From Artemisia argyi (Eukaryota; Streptophyta; Magnoliopsida; Asterales; Asteraceae), in contig CM060685.1 of the NCBI GenBank assembly GCA_030686995.1, positions 122,384,823 through 122,448,822 of the forward strand: a DNA stretch of 64,000 nt, in the 5' to 3' direction. The notes under the pieces were generated by a model. The model saw only the letters and a program-made list of their open reading frames with translations, did not search any database and had not been told where the DNA came from. Made by a program: the position numbers and the translations under genes. This document shows, one piece after another, positions 47,671 through 59,713 of this stretch. Numbering within the stretch: the first letter of the stretch is position 1; every line of letters starts with the position of its first letter.

Positions 47671-49071
47671 TCTTGGAAAGGATATTTCTGGATCGGGAGA
47701 GAAACTTTGTGTTATTTTTTGTTTGGCTAGCTTCTGCCATTTGTATCATCAGGATTGTCTGTGTTTTATCCTTTGACGATGTTTCTCCTTTCTTTGCTAT
47801 CTTTTGCTGGTCTTTTCCGCTATTTTGCTTTAGCTCCATGATCAGGTGTGACAGCTTCCCGCTTATGATCAGTTCTTATATCTGTCTTTTTAGATGCAGA
47901 CACTCATCCGTGCCATGCCTCACTTCTTCGTGGAAGTCACAGTATTTGCTAACGTTCCTATTTTCAACCGGAGTCATCATCGGAGGAGGTGGGGGTTTGC
48001 ATTTTGCTTTTTCTAGGGCTGAAATTTTCATTGGAGATTTAGAGAGAAGGGTGAATCGGTCTTGTCTCATGTCGGATCTTTGTAAGCTCTTAAATCCTCC
48101 TTTTCAAAAAAAATTCTTCTAGCTCCCATCAGGTTTCCCCCATGATGAGGATGGTTTTCTTCGTCCTAGGTTTCCAGCCGCCACTTCTCCCCTGAGGAAG
48201 GACATGGTTGCTTTCATCATCTCATCGACAGATTTTGGGATGCTGTCATGCAGACATTTGATTAACTCTCGGTCATTTATCCCATGCATGAATCCCGATA
48301 TTTTTAGCACTTCTAGGGCTCCCTTGATGTTTCTGCATTCCTTCTTGAACCTCTCTATGAAGTCTTCCGTTGATTCACCTTCCCCTTGCTTTATGTTATG
48401 TCATTCCACGAGGTCCTTAATGAAGTTCTTTTGTTGGAGGAAGTTTGCTAGGAAAGCTTCCCTCAGCTCGGCGTAGCTATTTATTGTATTCGGTGGGAGG
48501 TCGTCGAACCATACTCTGACAGAACCTGTTAGTGTAGAATTGAACATATGTCACCAGACCGAAATGCCCCAACGTTCCACCTTTGCTGCAGATTGGAAGA
48601 TCTTTAGGTGGTCCTCCAGATCTTTGCTTCAGTCATACGTTTTGACCTGAGCTGGAATGCGGGTCCTTTTTGGCATGTCAAAGTGGCGGATGCGGGGGGT
48701 GAACGGATCAGAGTCCCAGCATGACCAGGGCTGTGCCAGGTCATCATCTTCAAGATCAGATTTATGCCTTCTTGACCTCGACCTCCCCTTCCTATGACAT
48801 CGGACTTCTAGGTCATCCTTGCCCCGATGAGGTGATCCAAGGCTTTGATGCCTCTCAAAATCACGGGACTGAAAACTCTGGTAGTGGCTATCTTCCCTTC
48901 TTTTGTCATCACAATGAGACTGGTGTCGGGAGTGGTGCGAGTATGAGGACATACTTCCCTCTTTACTTCCTAGTCTGTAGAACTCTGTTTTCCAATCTCT
49001 TGATAACATTTTTCTTTCTGGATCCCTTCCCCTTGGGGTTTGACCTATGACCGCGTAAGTTAGGAGTCACA
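47671..49071 (-). pseudogene. Gypsy gag, unit 2/3 junction, collinear
   Basis: This is the only uninterrupted gag in the window. Minus order: MLSRDW, Ser/Arg-rich region and DLAQPWSCWDSDPFTPRIRHF (49009-48629); core VWFDDLPP and STEDFIERFKKE (48530-48340); SGFMHGINDRELIKCLHD (48300-48119); zinc knuckle CDFHEEVRHGTDEC (48030-47880); then MELKQNSGKDQQ. At least three frame breaks or stops. It shows the unoccupied target of element A at about 48290-48300. Confidence 0.8.
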
Positions 49072-49076
49072 AACGC

Positions 49077-49624
49077 TGTTGGGATATGAAGATCAAAGTA
49101 CTTCTGGAAGTTCAAAGTACTGCTTTATCAAAGTGCTGCTCAAAGATCAAAGTGCTGTTCAAGGTCAAAGGTACTGCATGAGCATGGAGAATATTCAAAG
49201 TACTTCTAAAAAATAAGGACTGATATGCAATATTGTTTAAAGGATTGTAATGTAATATTATCAGAATATTCTAGAATTAGTTAGGGATAGTTTACTTGTT
49301 GTTCAAGTATTGTAAACCGACTTAAGGTTTTCCTTATGCCTATAAAAGGAGCCTTAGGATGGTATTAGACGTATGCATTCAGAAAAATGAATACTAGAAT
49401 ACAATATTAGAAAAGTTAGGGATTGTTAGTGAATCTGTGTTTAAAGAAGCAGGTTCAAAGTTGGTTTTAGTATAATTCAAAGTTCTTCTTAGCTTTGTGT
49501 TAGTAGATTCCGCATACTTTACAAAGTAACATCAATGTTTCATTATTAATTGTTTTGAGTTATTCAAGATTGTTAAAATCTTACAAGCTACAAAATAGTT
49601 TGATCAGAGTATATCAATCCAACA
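49077..49624 (+). mobile_element. Old solo LTR, unit 3 (548 bp)
   Basis: TGTTGGGATATG to TCAATCCAACA, with TSD AACGC/GACGC (49072-49076 and 49625-49629). Orthologous to 4145-4691. Confidence 0.75.
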
Positions 49625-50002
49625 GACGCGCTTCGGGGGCACTTGGATTCGATTTTCTTCATGAAGTGTTTCTTTTGGTGAGGTGTCCAGGATTCAGATT
49701 GTTGTGATGCTTCTTCAAAAGCAAGGCGAGCTTTCACTTCGTCGAGCTTTTGTTGCTTTCATTTTTGATGATATTTCTCTGCCATGATCGGCATGATCCG
49801 GTCGTAGTTCCTTTCACAATAATCTTGGAGATCTGTGCTAGGTGTAGACACGTCATTGCCTCCCAATACCGTTTCTTTATCTTTTGTGACCGTATTTCGC
49901 ACGGCAAACATGGGTGCGGGCATGTTGGTGTTTACTCACTGGCTCATGGCGAGTATTTATTGAGAATGCAATTTTGCACCGGTCCCACGGATAGTGCCAG
50001 AT
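49625..50002 (-). mobile_element. Gypsy leader and gag N-terminus, unit 3
   Basis: Decayed leader collinear with unit 1; the priming region next to the LTR reads CTGGCACTATCCGTGGG on the minus strand. Confidence 0.55.
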
Positions 50003-50499
50003 TGTTAGTGCAAAAAAGTGTGGCAGGTTAGGATTGGGCTCCGAGATGCCTTGGACTACCCTGCGTGGACACCTTGTAAGCTAAATTCTGCACTAATTCA
50101 AATGAATATTTGATCCTTGCACATGTGAGAGTAAACCGTTAGCCTTACCGTGGGGACGGACCCCACGATTAAGCTCCGACGTGAGAGTAAGTACTCATGT
50201 TGTCAGAGAAATACAAGTCTATTGGCCGGAGCCCATTTTGCTTGTAAGTCTGGAGCCCAGTTTGTTTGTAGGATCGAACCCGGTTCATTCGAGATAGTCC
50301 AGGCCCAGTAATCCTGCTATCCGTATTATACGTCATCACTGTGATACAACAAGTTTTTGTGCTTCATTGCGGGTAGAGTTCTCAAGTAGTTTGCAATTGA
50401 GCATGCTCTCCTGGGAAGTCTTCAAATGTGGTCCACAAAAGCAAAGTCATGAGAGTGCAAAGCGAACAATAATGTGGTCTAAGTATATGGGATGTTACA
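50003..50499 (-). mobile_element. Probable gypsy 5' LTR, unit 3 (497 bp)
   Basis: TGTTAGTGC to GGGATGTTACA, keeping the GCCTTGGACTACCC stretch lost in unit 2. Confidence 0.5.
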
Positions 50500-51863
50500 A
50501 GTGGCATCATAGGCACTTCTGAGACGTTCGAGATGGTAGGGCAAACCTCATCGATGACAATGAGTCCCTAGGGGGGATTGTAACACCCTAGTGAAATCTC
50601 ACATCAGTTGTGGTTTGGAGACATGCTAGGTTCATAAACTAATATTCACCTTACTATGACATAACACGTTTTATGGTAAACTGTGAGCAAAGTTTTCAAG
50701 AAGTGTGCAGTTAAGTTTGCTCATGTGAAAATACCCTCAAGTCAAAAATGTTTAATATCTACTTCTCACCACCAAAATTTTAAGATTACTTCTCAACCAT
50801 AAAAAAACATGCACAAAATATTGATGCTAACAGGTTTTATTAAAACTACATATACCGCCGACGATATGGGCAGAAAAACGAATTAAAACTACATTAAATG
50901 GATTTCCTTACCCGACAAATTATCATTCAAAACAATTTATTCACATTTGGTCAAAGAATACTTTAAGGCTTTGATATCATTTCTTAAAAGGGCGTAGCTA
51001 CATTAAACATATAGGGGGTAGTGCCCTCAATATTGGATAAACAAATTTAATATTTAATATAGTTTTGTTCTATTTTAGTCGTTTAATGAATTCTATTAAA
51101 TATTTGAAATTGAATTTATTGCCAACATTCAATCCAAAACTCAAACTTCATATTATAGTTAAGGGAAAATGTTAACATTTATGCTATACTTAACATCAAC
51201 AAAAACGTTAATCTTTAAGACTCAACAATTACTTCCTACATTTAATCAAAAACTCAACTTTATATTATTGTTAACATCAACATTAACATCAACCTTTAAG
51301 ACTCAAGAATCTTTATAAATCAACAATTAATGCTTGAGACTCAGTATTCAAAAGAAATTAAGTGTCAACTTAACCTAACATTCTTTTACAAATATGATTC
51401 TTTCATGGTGAATAAAGCTCGTGCATCGCACGGGCCATGATGACTCGTAGCAATAAAAAATGAAGACAACATAAAACGTTACATTTAATATCTTAATAGA
51501 TACATTCGAATTAATCCCATTTCTCATGACTCCGTCAATTGTAATTGTCGCTAGACATTTTCAGGTAACGTAATCAACACAATACGTTATATATCAGTTT
51601 ATCGGGAAAAAAATCAGGTTACTTTTTGATGATTAATGTCATAAGTTACAGATTATGTGTTGTTGTTAGCAGTAAAGAAAGTGATGGTTATTCTTATTTT
51701 AGTAACTTTATAATCGTAGAAAATCTAATAAAATAGTCATAGGGCTCGTGGATATAGACTAATCTAATAGGTTAGTATTTGTTTAACCTCGTCTTTTATT
51801 TAAAGTCCAATCCAACCCAATCCGGGCCCATTTCCATGCTCATAAGGGTGCCTCTAGTCTAAG
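50500..51863. other. Distal upstream region of F-box copy 3
   Basis: Collinear with the other units, including the CTCGTGC/GCACGGG hairpin (~51417-51435). No gene. Confidence 0.5.
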
Positions 51864-52764
51864 TATAAATACATCTCAAATGTGTCATTTGTAAGTCTAG
51901 TGTGTGTTTCTAGTGTGAGAAGTAATACAATTTCCATCTTTCTTTTTCTCTCTCTAACCTAAAGCCACCATCATCTCTGTTGTGTCACCATAACAAGTAT
52001 GCCTTAGCATAGATATGGGTTAGATGATCATTAGTGGGAGCCTACAGTTGTAGATATAGTAGTTTGATACTTTAATGGATTAAAGTTATTCTATTAGAAT
52101 TTGTTTATGTAAAAATTTGATTGTGATTTTTAAAATATTATATTTTTATAATTATAAATATATGCTGCTATGTTTAGTAATTCAATCCTACTTATAATAC
52201 TAAAGTTTTATATACGTCTTTAGATTTATAAAAGCGAACTAGTGATTTCTAGTGTATTTGAATTTGTAATAGTAGTTCTACTATACTAAGTTTTTCGATA
52301 AAATTTTATGTTGTTTATTATAGCAAATATTAGTGATATGAATGTATGCGGAATATGTTTAACATGTAGCTGTTGTTGCACTTGAAGTAGTAAGTTCTTT
52401 AAGTTGTTTTAGGTGACTATAGTCATAATCAGTGAACATCAATTACTGTAAACATGTGTTTGCGCTATGCAGTTTTAATTATAAACATAATTTGTAAACA
52501 TTTAAACTTAACTGCATTACTTAACAGTCATATATATGTGGCGTTAAATATATAGTTTATAGTTCGCTTTATTTTGTATGATAAATTGATGGTGAAATTT
52601 GACAGTATATTTGTTGGTTTTATGTTATTGTATTTAGTATACTTTGATGCTTGAATCTTAAGCATCTACTATTGATCATATAGGAAGATAGATTATGAGT
52701 TGGGTTATATTTTTTAGGTTTGTTTGATAGATTTTAAGTTGTGCTTGTTTATTTTTTGCAGAAA
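51864..52764 (+). promoter_or_regulatory. TATA box and leader intron of F-box copy 3
   Basis: TATAAATA at 51864-51871. Leader intron predicted from GT at 51997 to AG ending 52761, followed by ATG 52765. Confidence 0.6.
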
Positions 52765-55240
52765 ATGAAGACTCATATCGACTTCTTGCAGTTGCTAGCA
52801 GTTGACGTGGTACTTAAAATACTTATGTGTTTGCATGATCCTGCTGACGTAATCCACGCATCTGCTGTGTCTCAATATTGGCAAAAAATTGGTGAGTATC
52901 ACAGGTTTTTCTCAATCTTTGATGCCTTCATAAATGAATTACCTTTTATTTACTCCCTTTATAACGAATACTTTATGTTACTTGATGAGTTTCCTTTTTT
53001 CCTAATATCGTGTACTATGATTCAAGATTATAAGACTGAGCTCAACAATTGAAAGAAATATACTTGTTGTTTATGGTCTAAAACTTATTACCCGTGTTTA
53101 ATTATTTGATGTATGTTAATGAGAACAATAAATAATTAACTTGTTTTGCAGTGATATCTAATGGACTTTGTAAGCAACTTTGCTTGAGAGTATTTCCTCA
53201 GGTCGCTAGCATAGCTTATGTAGCTGAAGCAACTTATAACTCTGAACCAGCTAGTGTTGATCCTCATAACAACACTTTGGAAAGAGAACATAAGACATAC
53301 GCTTCTATATTCTGGGCGTGTACATCATTTCACCTAGGTTCTTGCCTTGGTTATCCGGCGAGTTCATCGAGCACAAATAATTACCCGGAAGAAAGCATCA
53401 TCAACACTATGAATCTTAGCCAAAAATGTCTAGACAGGTATTGGTCAAGTAAAGGACATGATGATCCAGAAGTACCAGAAACTTTGATATATTATTTGGA
53501 TGGTACTATATGTGTTATCACTGATATTGATATCACACCTTTTCAACGTTTGTTCTACATTATACGCTTACTTTTTTCCTCATGCTCATTGTTTAACTCA
53601 TTGATAATTAAATTTTTCATACACAGCTTTATTTGAAGAGGGAAACCCAATCTACTCAGCAAGGTTTGTGAGATTCCGAATGGGTCATCCATAATCCCAG
53701 AAAAATATTGGTCTTAATTTCATAAAGGCACAAGAATGTCCCGATGACAAGTTTGTTTGGACTTATACTTCCCAAACATTCCCAATGGTTCATGTGAATT
53801 GAAACAAAATTTATTCTATCTAATTTTCAAGATTACTTGTACATTTGGTGAAAATTCCTATGATTTGAAGCCTATTTTGTCAAATTAATATATGTGATAA
53901 CAGGAAAGTCGCTTACAGAAGTTCACATTGCCTGAGCCTGTACTATGTGTTGGTGGTTTTTTGCAAGTTGAATTCTTGGGTCGCGTCCAGAGAAAACTAT
54001 CTGATGGAAAGTATTATATATGGTACGTTCTTATACTTACATGATCAACTTGTTGCATTATTATTATTATTATTATTATTTTTTTGCAATTAGTATATGT
54101 TGATCCAATTCCATTTCTCTGTTTGTATTTGGATAATGGGTTAGCCTAATAATTTACTTAAAATGGAATGATGATAGTTTAATTACGTAAATCTAGCGTG
54201 CCAAATTTTTAACACTGTTTTCCATTTACCTACTTGGATACATCCGTAGATTTTGGAGACTATACACTTGCCATGATCATTTTGACTAAATTCACATTGA
54301 CAAAGAGGGAAATCTTAATGATCTGACTAAAGTGATAAAGGTTAACAAAAATCTTGCGTGCCAGATCTTGAACATCGTTATCTATTTACCCTGAATTCAT
54401 CTTTAAGATTTCGGAGACTAATACGCATAGAGTTCCTATTATGATTTGACTAGAATACGCTTATAAATAAATATGGAACTTCAAGGGATCAAACCGAATG
54501 AAGTTGCTAATTTTTAATAATGAGAATTTGAGAATAGTAAAACGTTCAAATCTAGCTTGAAAATACAATAGTGTTTCGTTAAGGAGTCAGCTTTAAAATT
54601 ACCTGTATTGAACAAGAATAAATATTATATAAACTCTCCTTATCATGAGTTACTATCACTCTATTAGACATATGTCTAGATACCCTTTATTAAATAGGAA
54701 AATGAAATTCTAATCATGTATGTTATCATGTGATAGAGGGATAGCTTATGCTTATGTAGCTAATGACCAAGGAGCTATGTTGTTTCAATTTGTACTAGTA
54801 AGATAACTTATGTTTCCGCCGTTTGATAAACTCTGATGGTGAAATGCCAGTTTCTCATTTTAGTTTGACGCTTCATAGCAACTAAACCAAAGTACTACTT
54901 GTCTCCAAACATAAAAACACTGATTATTCTGTCAAAGTACAAATGAATCACTAGATGTTCCTCTTACATTTTGTGCTTCTTATTTTTTTTTTATCTTTTT
55001 TTTCCTTTTTGCAGTGTGGCTCATGTCCAAGCTACAGGACGACAACTATCACCATCGTTTAGTGTTGACATTTCAGAACAATCCAACACTCTATTATACA
55101 ATGATGAAGAATTCCAACGCACTGCTAAAATTGTTACTCAAGGCCCCAAGACTTTTCGTGATCATATTTTGGTTCCTTTACATCCTTCTTTGCTCAAATT
55201 TCAAATACGTTTGGACATGTTGAAATTAATTGCACCATAA
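52765..55240 (+). pseudogene. F-box protein copy 3, nonsense in exon 3
   Basis: Exons by homology: 52765-52891, 53152-53547, 53627-53793, 53904-54022 and 55015-55240. The F-box (DFLQLLAVDVVLKILMCL, DPADVIHASAVSQYW) is intact, but TAA at 53692-53694 replaces a Lys codon (codon 197, MGHP*SQKN). The last exonic base at two donors has changed from G (AAG|GT to AAC|GT at 53547; CAG|GT to CAT|GT at 53793), which should weaken splicing. The C-terminus is full length. A 196-residue F-box-only product is conceivable, though nonsense-mediated decay is more likely. Confidence 0.85.
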
Positions 55241-55675
55241 AGCTGTGGAGTTTGGAGTGACAAATAATGGTTTAATGATGGATAATGCATGGTATGAGTT
55301 TGATCTATTCCGTTTTTACTAGACAAGTTTTCGCATCTGTATGGATGTATGTGACTATGTTTGTGCTTTGGTTTTTTTCCGGAGACATGTACTAAAACTA
55401 GATGGTACTCTGTGAACTAGCTGTTTTCTTTTATCCTAGCTTAAATCAAAGAAGAATATTTTGGCTTGTTTTCTTTTTTACCATTTACCAATGATGTCGG
55501 TAGAAGTGGTAAAATAAGTGTTTGGCGGGTTATGGGTTGGTAACTAATCGAAATGGACATATTTTGTTTACATTTTCCTGATTGCTGTTAGATTTATTTA
55601 TAAGTAACTGGAAGTACGTTTGATACAATTGATATACTCTCTCAACATTAGTAAATATAATATTTTTAGTATCAG
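55241..55675. other. 3' flank of F-box copy 3
   Basis: Spacer collinear with copies 1 and 2. No gene. Confidence 0.5.
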
Positions 55676-56069
55676 CCTTGTTGATTTAAATGTGGAAGAG
55701 GATTCTTGCGTTTGGTCACTAGTAAAAGATGGTATCTTCACGGTTGGAGAAACGCGTCGTATTATTGACGCTCAACTCCTTCTTTCGTTGGTGCCCCCGA
55801 CTTCTTGGGATAAAGTTCTTCCATGCAAAGTAAACATTTTTTTATGGAGATTGGCCCCGGATCGTTTACCTCATATATTGAACCTCTCGTCTCGAGGCAT
55901 GGATATTCCATCAATCTCTTGTCCTTCTTGCAACGGTAATGTGGAAAAATCTTCTCATACTTTTTTTTATTGTGACTTCGCTAAGGATGTTTGGAGATTG
56001 GTTTGTATTTGGTGTGATATTCCTCTTCCTTCATTTACATCGTATGAGCATTGGATATCTTGGTTTTAA
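55676..56069 (+). pseudogene. LINE zinc-binding (zf-RVT) fragment, unit 3
   Basis: An open relic with VWSLVKDGIFTVGE, FLWRLAPDRLPH, CPSCNGNVEKSSHTFFYCDFAKDVW. The 8-T run here gives the expected HTFFYC, making it the reference copy. Confidence 0.8.
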
Positions 56070-56166
56070 ATCATGGCATGCTTCCAAAGTGAAGTCTCAT
56101 CACTTATCTATTATTGTTGCTGTAGAGAGTTTACAAATGCAGAACAAACAAAGTAACTCTCTTACT

Positions 56167-56754
56167 TGTGATAACCTGTAAGGACAAACGTATACTTCCA
56201 ATGATCCAGTAACTAACCAACCAAACACTGATAATCAATCAACGAAAATAAAACAAGACACCCAGAATTTTAACGTGGAAAACCTTCTCAAAGTGAGAAA
56301 TAAAAACCATGGGACCAAGTCCAGGAACTAATCCACTAGCACCTAACAGAGAATACACAAGAGTTCTTTTCTAGTACCAACTAGATACAAGTTATCAACT
56401 GTTATCTAGGATTAACAGCCCTTGAAACAAAAATCACCAAAACAGATTGCTTGATAAAACTCACCCAAAACTGCAGCAACTTTGACCAATATAGACCTCT
56501 TTAGAAGACTCCAATGATGATCCTGACCGTCCAAATTGAAGACCTATGTGTTGTGAAGCTACTGCCCAAGTTTTGCTGAAATCCAACAGTTAACGAAGTC
56601 GTACGAGTGATTCTCCCTAAACTGAGCAATATGTATAACCCTTTCTATATGGTTAACCTAGTGGGCCTAAACTTGATCCAATGTTCAACAAGTCCATGAA
56701 GAAACATGACAACTACAAAGGCAACCCAACTAGACGGGAAGCGCAAACCCAACA
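56167..56754 (-). mobile_element. Copia 3' LTR, unit 3 (588 bp)
   Basis: Same borders as the other two, with ~95 bp missing near 56627 (ACTGAGCA joined to ATATGTATAACCC). Confidence 0.65.
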
Positions 56755-56775
56755 AACTCCCCCTCCCGACTATGT

Positions 56776-57501
56776 TTAGGATTCCATCATACCTGCAATC
56801 TCATAGCAAGTACCGTGTTTACTTGTCGGCAAACTCTTGGTCATCATATCAGCACCATTCAAATCTGTGTGGACTTTCTCAATGTTGAACATCTTGGATT
56901 CCAACGCATCACAAATCCAATGGTACCTCACATCAATATGCTTCGACTTTGAATGGAAACTTGAAATCTTAGCAAGATGTATAGCACTCGGACTATCACA
57001 GAAAATCACATAACTTTCTTGCTTAAATCCAAGCTCTCATGTAAAACGCTTCATCCACAACATCTCTTTCGCAGCTTATGTGGAAGCAATAAATTCTGCC
57101 TCAGTAGTGGATAGTGAGATACACTTTTGTACCCTTGACTGCCATGACACCACTCCCCCTCCAAAAGTGACCAAGTACCCACATACAGACTTTCACGTAT
57201 CACTATCTCGTGCCATGTCTGAATCTATAAAAGCCTTTAGAAAAGGCTTATCATAACCATAACATATACACATTTTGGAGGTGCCTCTAAGATATCAAAG
57301 AATCCATTTAACAGCTTCCCAATGTGCTCTACCTGGATTTAAGAGATACATGCTTACAACACCAACCGCATGAGCTAAGTCCGGCCTTGTGCACACCATT
57401 GCATACATAAGACTACCAACCGCTGAAGCATAAGGAACTCGTTTCATTTTTAGTTTTTATTCCACACTAGAGGGACATTGTTTTTTGCTTCACTAGAAAT
57501 T
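56776..57501 (-). pseudogene. Ty1/copia RNase H fragment, unit 3
   Basis: FCDSPSAIHLAKISSFHSK, KHIDVRYHWICD and DMMTKSLPTSKH on the minus strand. The usual SQSA is SPSA here. Stops near 57037 and elsewhere. Confidence 0.8.
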
Positions 57502-58041
57502 TCAAGCAAGTGGAGTTCCAACCAACTTTGCTTTATTCATCCTGAATCTTTCAAGTATTTTCTCAATGTACGTCTCTTGAGATAGCCATAACTTCTTTTC
57601 TTTCCTATCACGTGAAATTCTCATCCCAAGGATTTGTTTAGCATCACCCAAATCCTTCATTGCAAAGCATTTATGCAGCTCCTTCTTCAACTTGTCAATT
57701 TTTTGAACAAAAACACAATGGTCAGGAGTTGTTTTGGTGTATCCTTGCTTGCTCATGAATGACTCGAATTTCATCCATGCGGAAGTGGCGTGCTCTTCAT
57801 CGCCTATTTTTACCTGGAGTATTATCTGCCCTATTAGCCATATGACGTTACCTCCGAATCCGATAACAGGTGTTGTGGCCGGGACCATCATACGTCTTTT
57901 CTTAGGCCGGAGCCTATTGAAGTAGTGCTTGTAGTGTATTTTGGAAGCTGAGCCCCCATCCACGTATCTGCGGTGCACGAAGTGGCCTCCAATTTCTGCC
58001 TCTATGATCATGGGGCCTTCGTTCCCCTCATCCTCCCCCAA
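57502..58041 (-). CDS. Chimeric gypsy protease / copia RT frame, unit 3
   Basis: An open frame of 179 codons with the same fusion point (~57765), VDGGSASK in the protease part and the same missing YVDD segment. Third open copy of the fusion. Confidence 0.6.
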   Translation of the reverse strand: MGEDEGNEGPMIIEAEIGGHFVHRRYVDGGSASKIHYKHYFNRLRPKKRRMMVPATTPVIGFGGNVIWLIGQIILQVKIGDEEHATSAWMKFESFMSKQGYTKTTPDHCVFVQKIDKLKKELHKCFAMKDLGDAKQILGMRISRDRKEKKLWLSQETYIEKILERFRMNKAKLVGTPLA

Positions 58042-58459
58042 TGGTGGAAAGGATATTTCTGGATCGGGAGAGAAACTTTGTGTTATTTTTTGTTTGGCTA
58101 GCTTCTGCCATTTGTATCATCAGGATTGTCTGTGTTTTATCCTTTGACGATGTTTCTCCTTTCTTTGCTATCTTTTGCTGGTCTTTTCTGCTATTTTGCT
58201 TTAGCTCCATGATCAGGTGTGACAGCTTCCCGCATATGATCAGTTCTTATATCTGTCTTTTTAGATGCAGACACTCATCCGTGCCATGCCCCACTTCTTC
58301 GTGGAAGTCACAGTATTTGCTAACATTCCTTTTTTCGACCGGAGTCATTATCGGAGGAGGTGGGGGTTTCATTTTGCTTTTTCTGGGGACAAAATTTCCA
58401 TTGGAGATTTAGAGAGAAGGGTGAATCGGTCTTGTCTCATGTCGGATCTTTGTAAGCTC
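58042..58459 (-). pseudogene. Gypsy gag C-terminus, start of a fourth unit
   Basis: Minus-strand zinc knuckle region and MELKQNSRKDQQ. Sequence from 58359 repeats the beginning of the unit (as at 3391, 13462, 47989) and stops at GTAAGCTC, where element B inserted. Confidence 0.75.
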
Positions 58460-59713
58460 TGTGGAAAACTAGAAGGGGGGTTGAATAGTTTTACGTCCTT
58501 TTTAAATTTATTACCAAAATATTTTGTAGCTTATTAAAAACTTTCGATTCGATCTCAAGTGAATTCAAATGACAACCAATATAAGCAATTCTAATCTAAT
58601 AATGAAAGTATTGAAATGTAATGAAGAAAAGACAGAGTTAGAAAGATCAAACCACAACACGCGAATTTATAGTGGTTCGGCTACAAGGACACCTTCCTTG
58701 CCCTACTCCACTCCCCGAGTACCACACTCGAGAGTTTTCTTCACTATGTCAACAAACTCCTTATGGTGGAGAAACCTTACACACCTTGGCTTACACGAGT
58801 TAATGACACTAAGCTAAATGTCGAGTTCTAATCGTAGCTAGAACCAATCTCACAACTTCTTCAAGGCTTCACACCTTCACAACTTCTTCAAGGCTTCACA
58901 CCTTCTTCACACCTTCACAACTTCACACCTTCTTCTATGCACAACTAATTCACAACTACTAATCTACTTTACAACATACCTAGTTTCTACAATCAACAAC
59001 TTTACACAACACTTTTACAAATATCTAACACAACTACAATATGAAACTAGCTATTCACAACACTACTACAATTAGATGGATGTATAGGAGTGTTCTTCTT
59101 CTTGCACTTGAATGGATGAAGCTTTGGATCACTTGGAAACAAAGACTTATGAATTATATGATCAAAGGATTTTAGATCTAGAAATGGAGGTTGGATCAGA
59201 AAGTTTATAGTGCAAAAAGGTGAGAAAAATATGTGAAATGATCCAATATTTATAGGGCCAGAAAATACTGTTCTGGAGTGTGCCGGTCCCCTTAATTAGG
59301 GGGCGGTCCCCTTAATGATTAAGGGGGCCACCTAGTAAAATTAAGGGGGCCGCCCTCCTGAACGTTGGAAAAGTTTTTCTGGATAAAATTTGCCCTTTTT
59401 GGTTGGAAATTTGAAATCATATCTTTGTAGTTTAATATAGCATTACCAAAAATGATTTACAAATATATATAAAATGTTTATATCATTTTATAAGATGTTA
59501 TGTCTTAAGACAAAATTTCCTTTGATCATGTAATGCATAAGATACTTAGTTTATGCATACCTTAAGTGATATTAGATGTAGAGGTAAATATTTGTTACCA
59601 AATACTTGTTTACGTCTTAATCTTGACTTAATTTGATTTGAGTTTTGTGATTATCAAAACATAGGTTTATTGAGAGATATTAATAACATTTTTAAACATT
59701 ATTTATATCAACA
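58460..59713 (-). mobile_element. 3' LTR of element B (1254 bp)
   Basis: In plus orientation TGTGGAAAACTAG to TATCAACA, adjacent to the PPT. It contains AACTTCTTCAAGGCTTCACACC tandem repeats at 58850-58935, and the TATA and motif module at 59247-59352. Confidence 0.85.
59247..59352 (-). promoter_or_regulatory. LTR promoter module of element B (inverted motif plus TATA)
   Basis: GGTCCCCTTAAT (59305-59316), one base, ATTAAGGGGGCC (59318-59329) make a near-perfect stem. Further half-sites are GCCGGTCCCCTTAATT at 59282 and AATTAAGGGGGCCGCC at 59339-59354. On the minus strand TATAAATA (59254-59247) follows. Same placement as in element A, but the motif sequence is unrelated. Confidence 0.7.

Larger units (their letters stand above)
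13462..47988. repeat. Tandem unit 2 (~10.3 kb without insertions)
   Basis: This unit has the same gene order as units 1 and 3. It is interrupted by element A (13773-33683) and by the solo LTR 39010-43291; subtracting both with their TSDs leaves about 10.3 kb. Units 2 and 3 share a ~45-bp stretch near 36871/51621 that unit 1 lacks. Confidence 0.85.
47989..58358. repeat. Tandem unit 3 (~10.37 kb)
   Basis: This is the only unit with no later large insertion. A fourth unit starts at 58359 but is cut at 58459 by element B. Confidence 0.85.
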
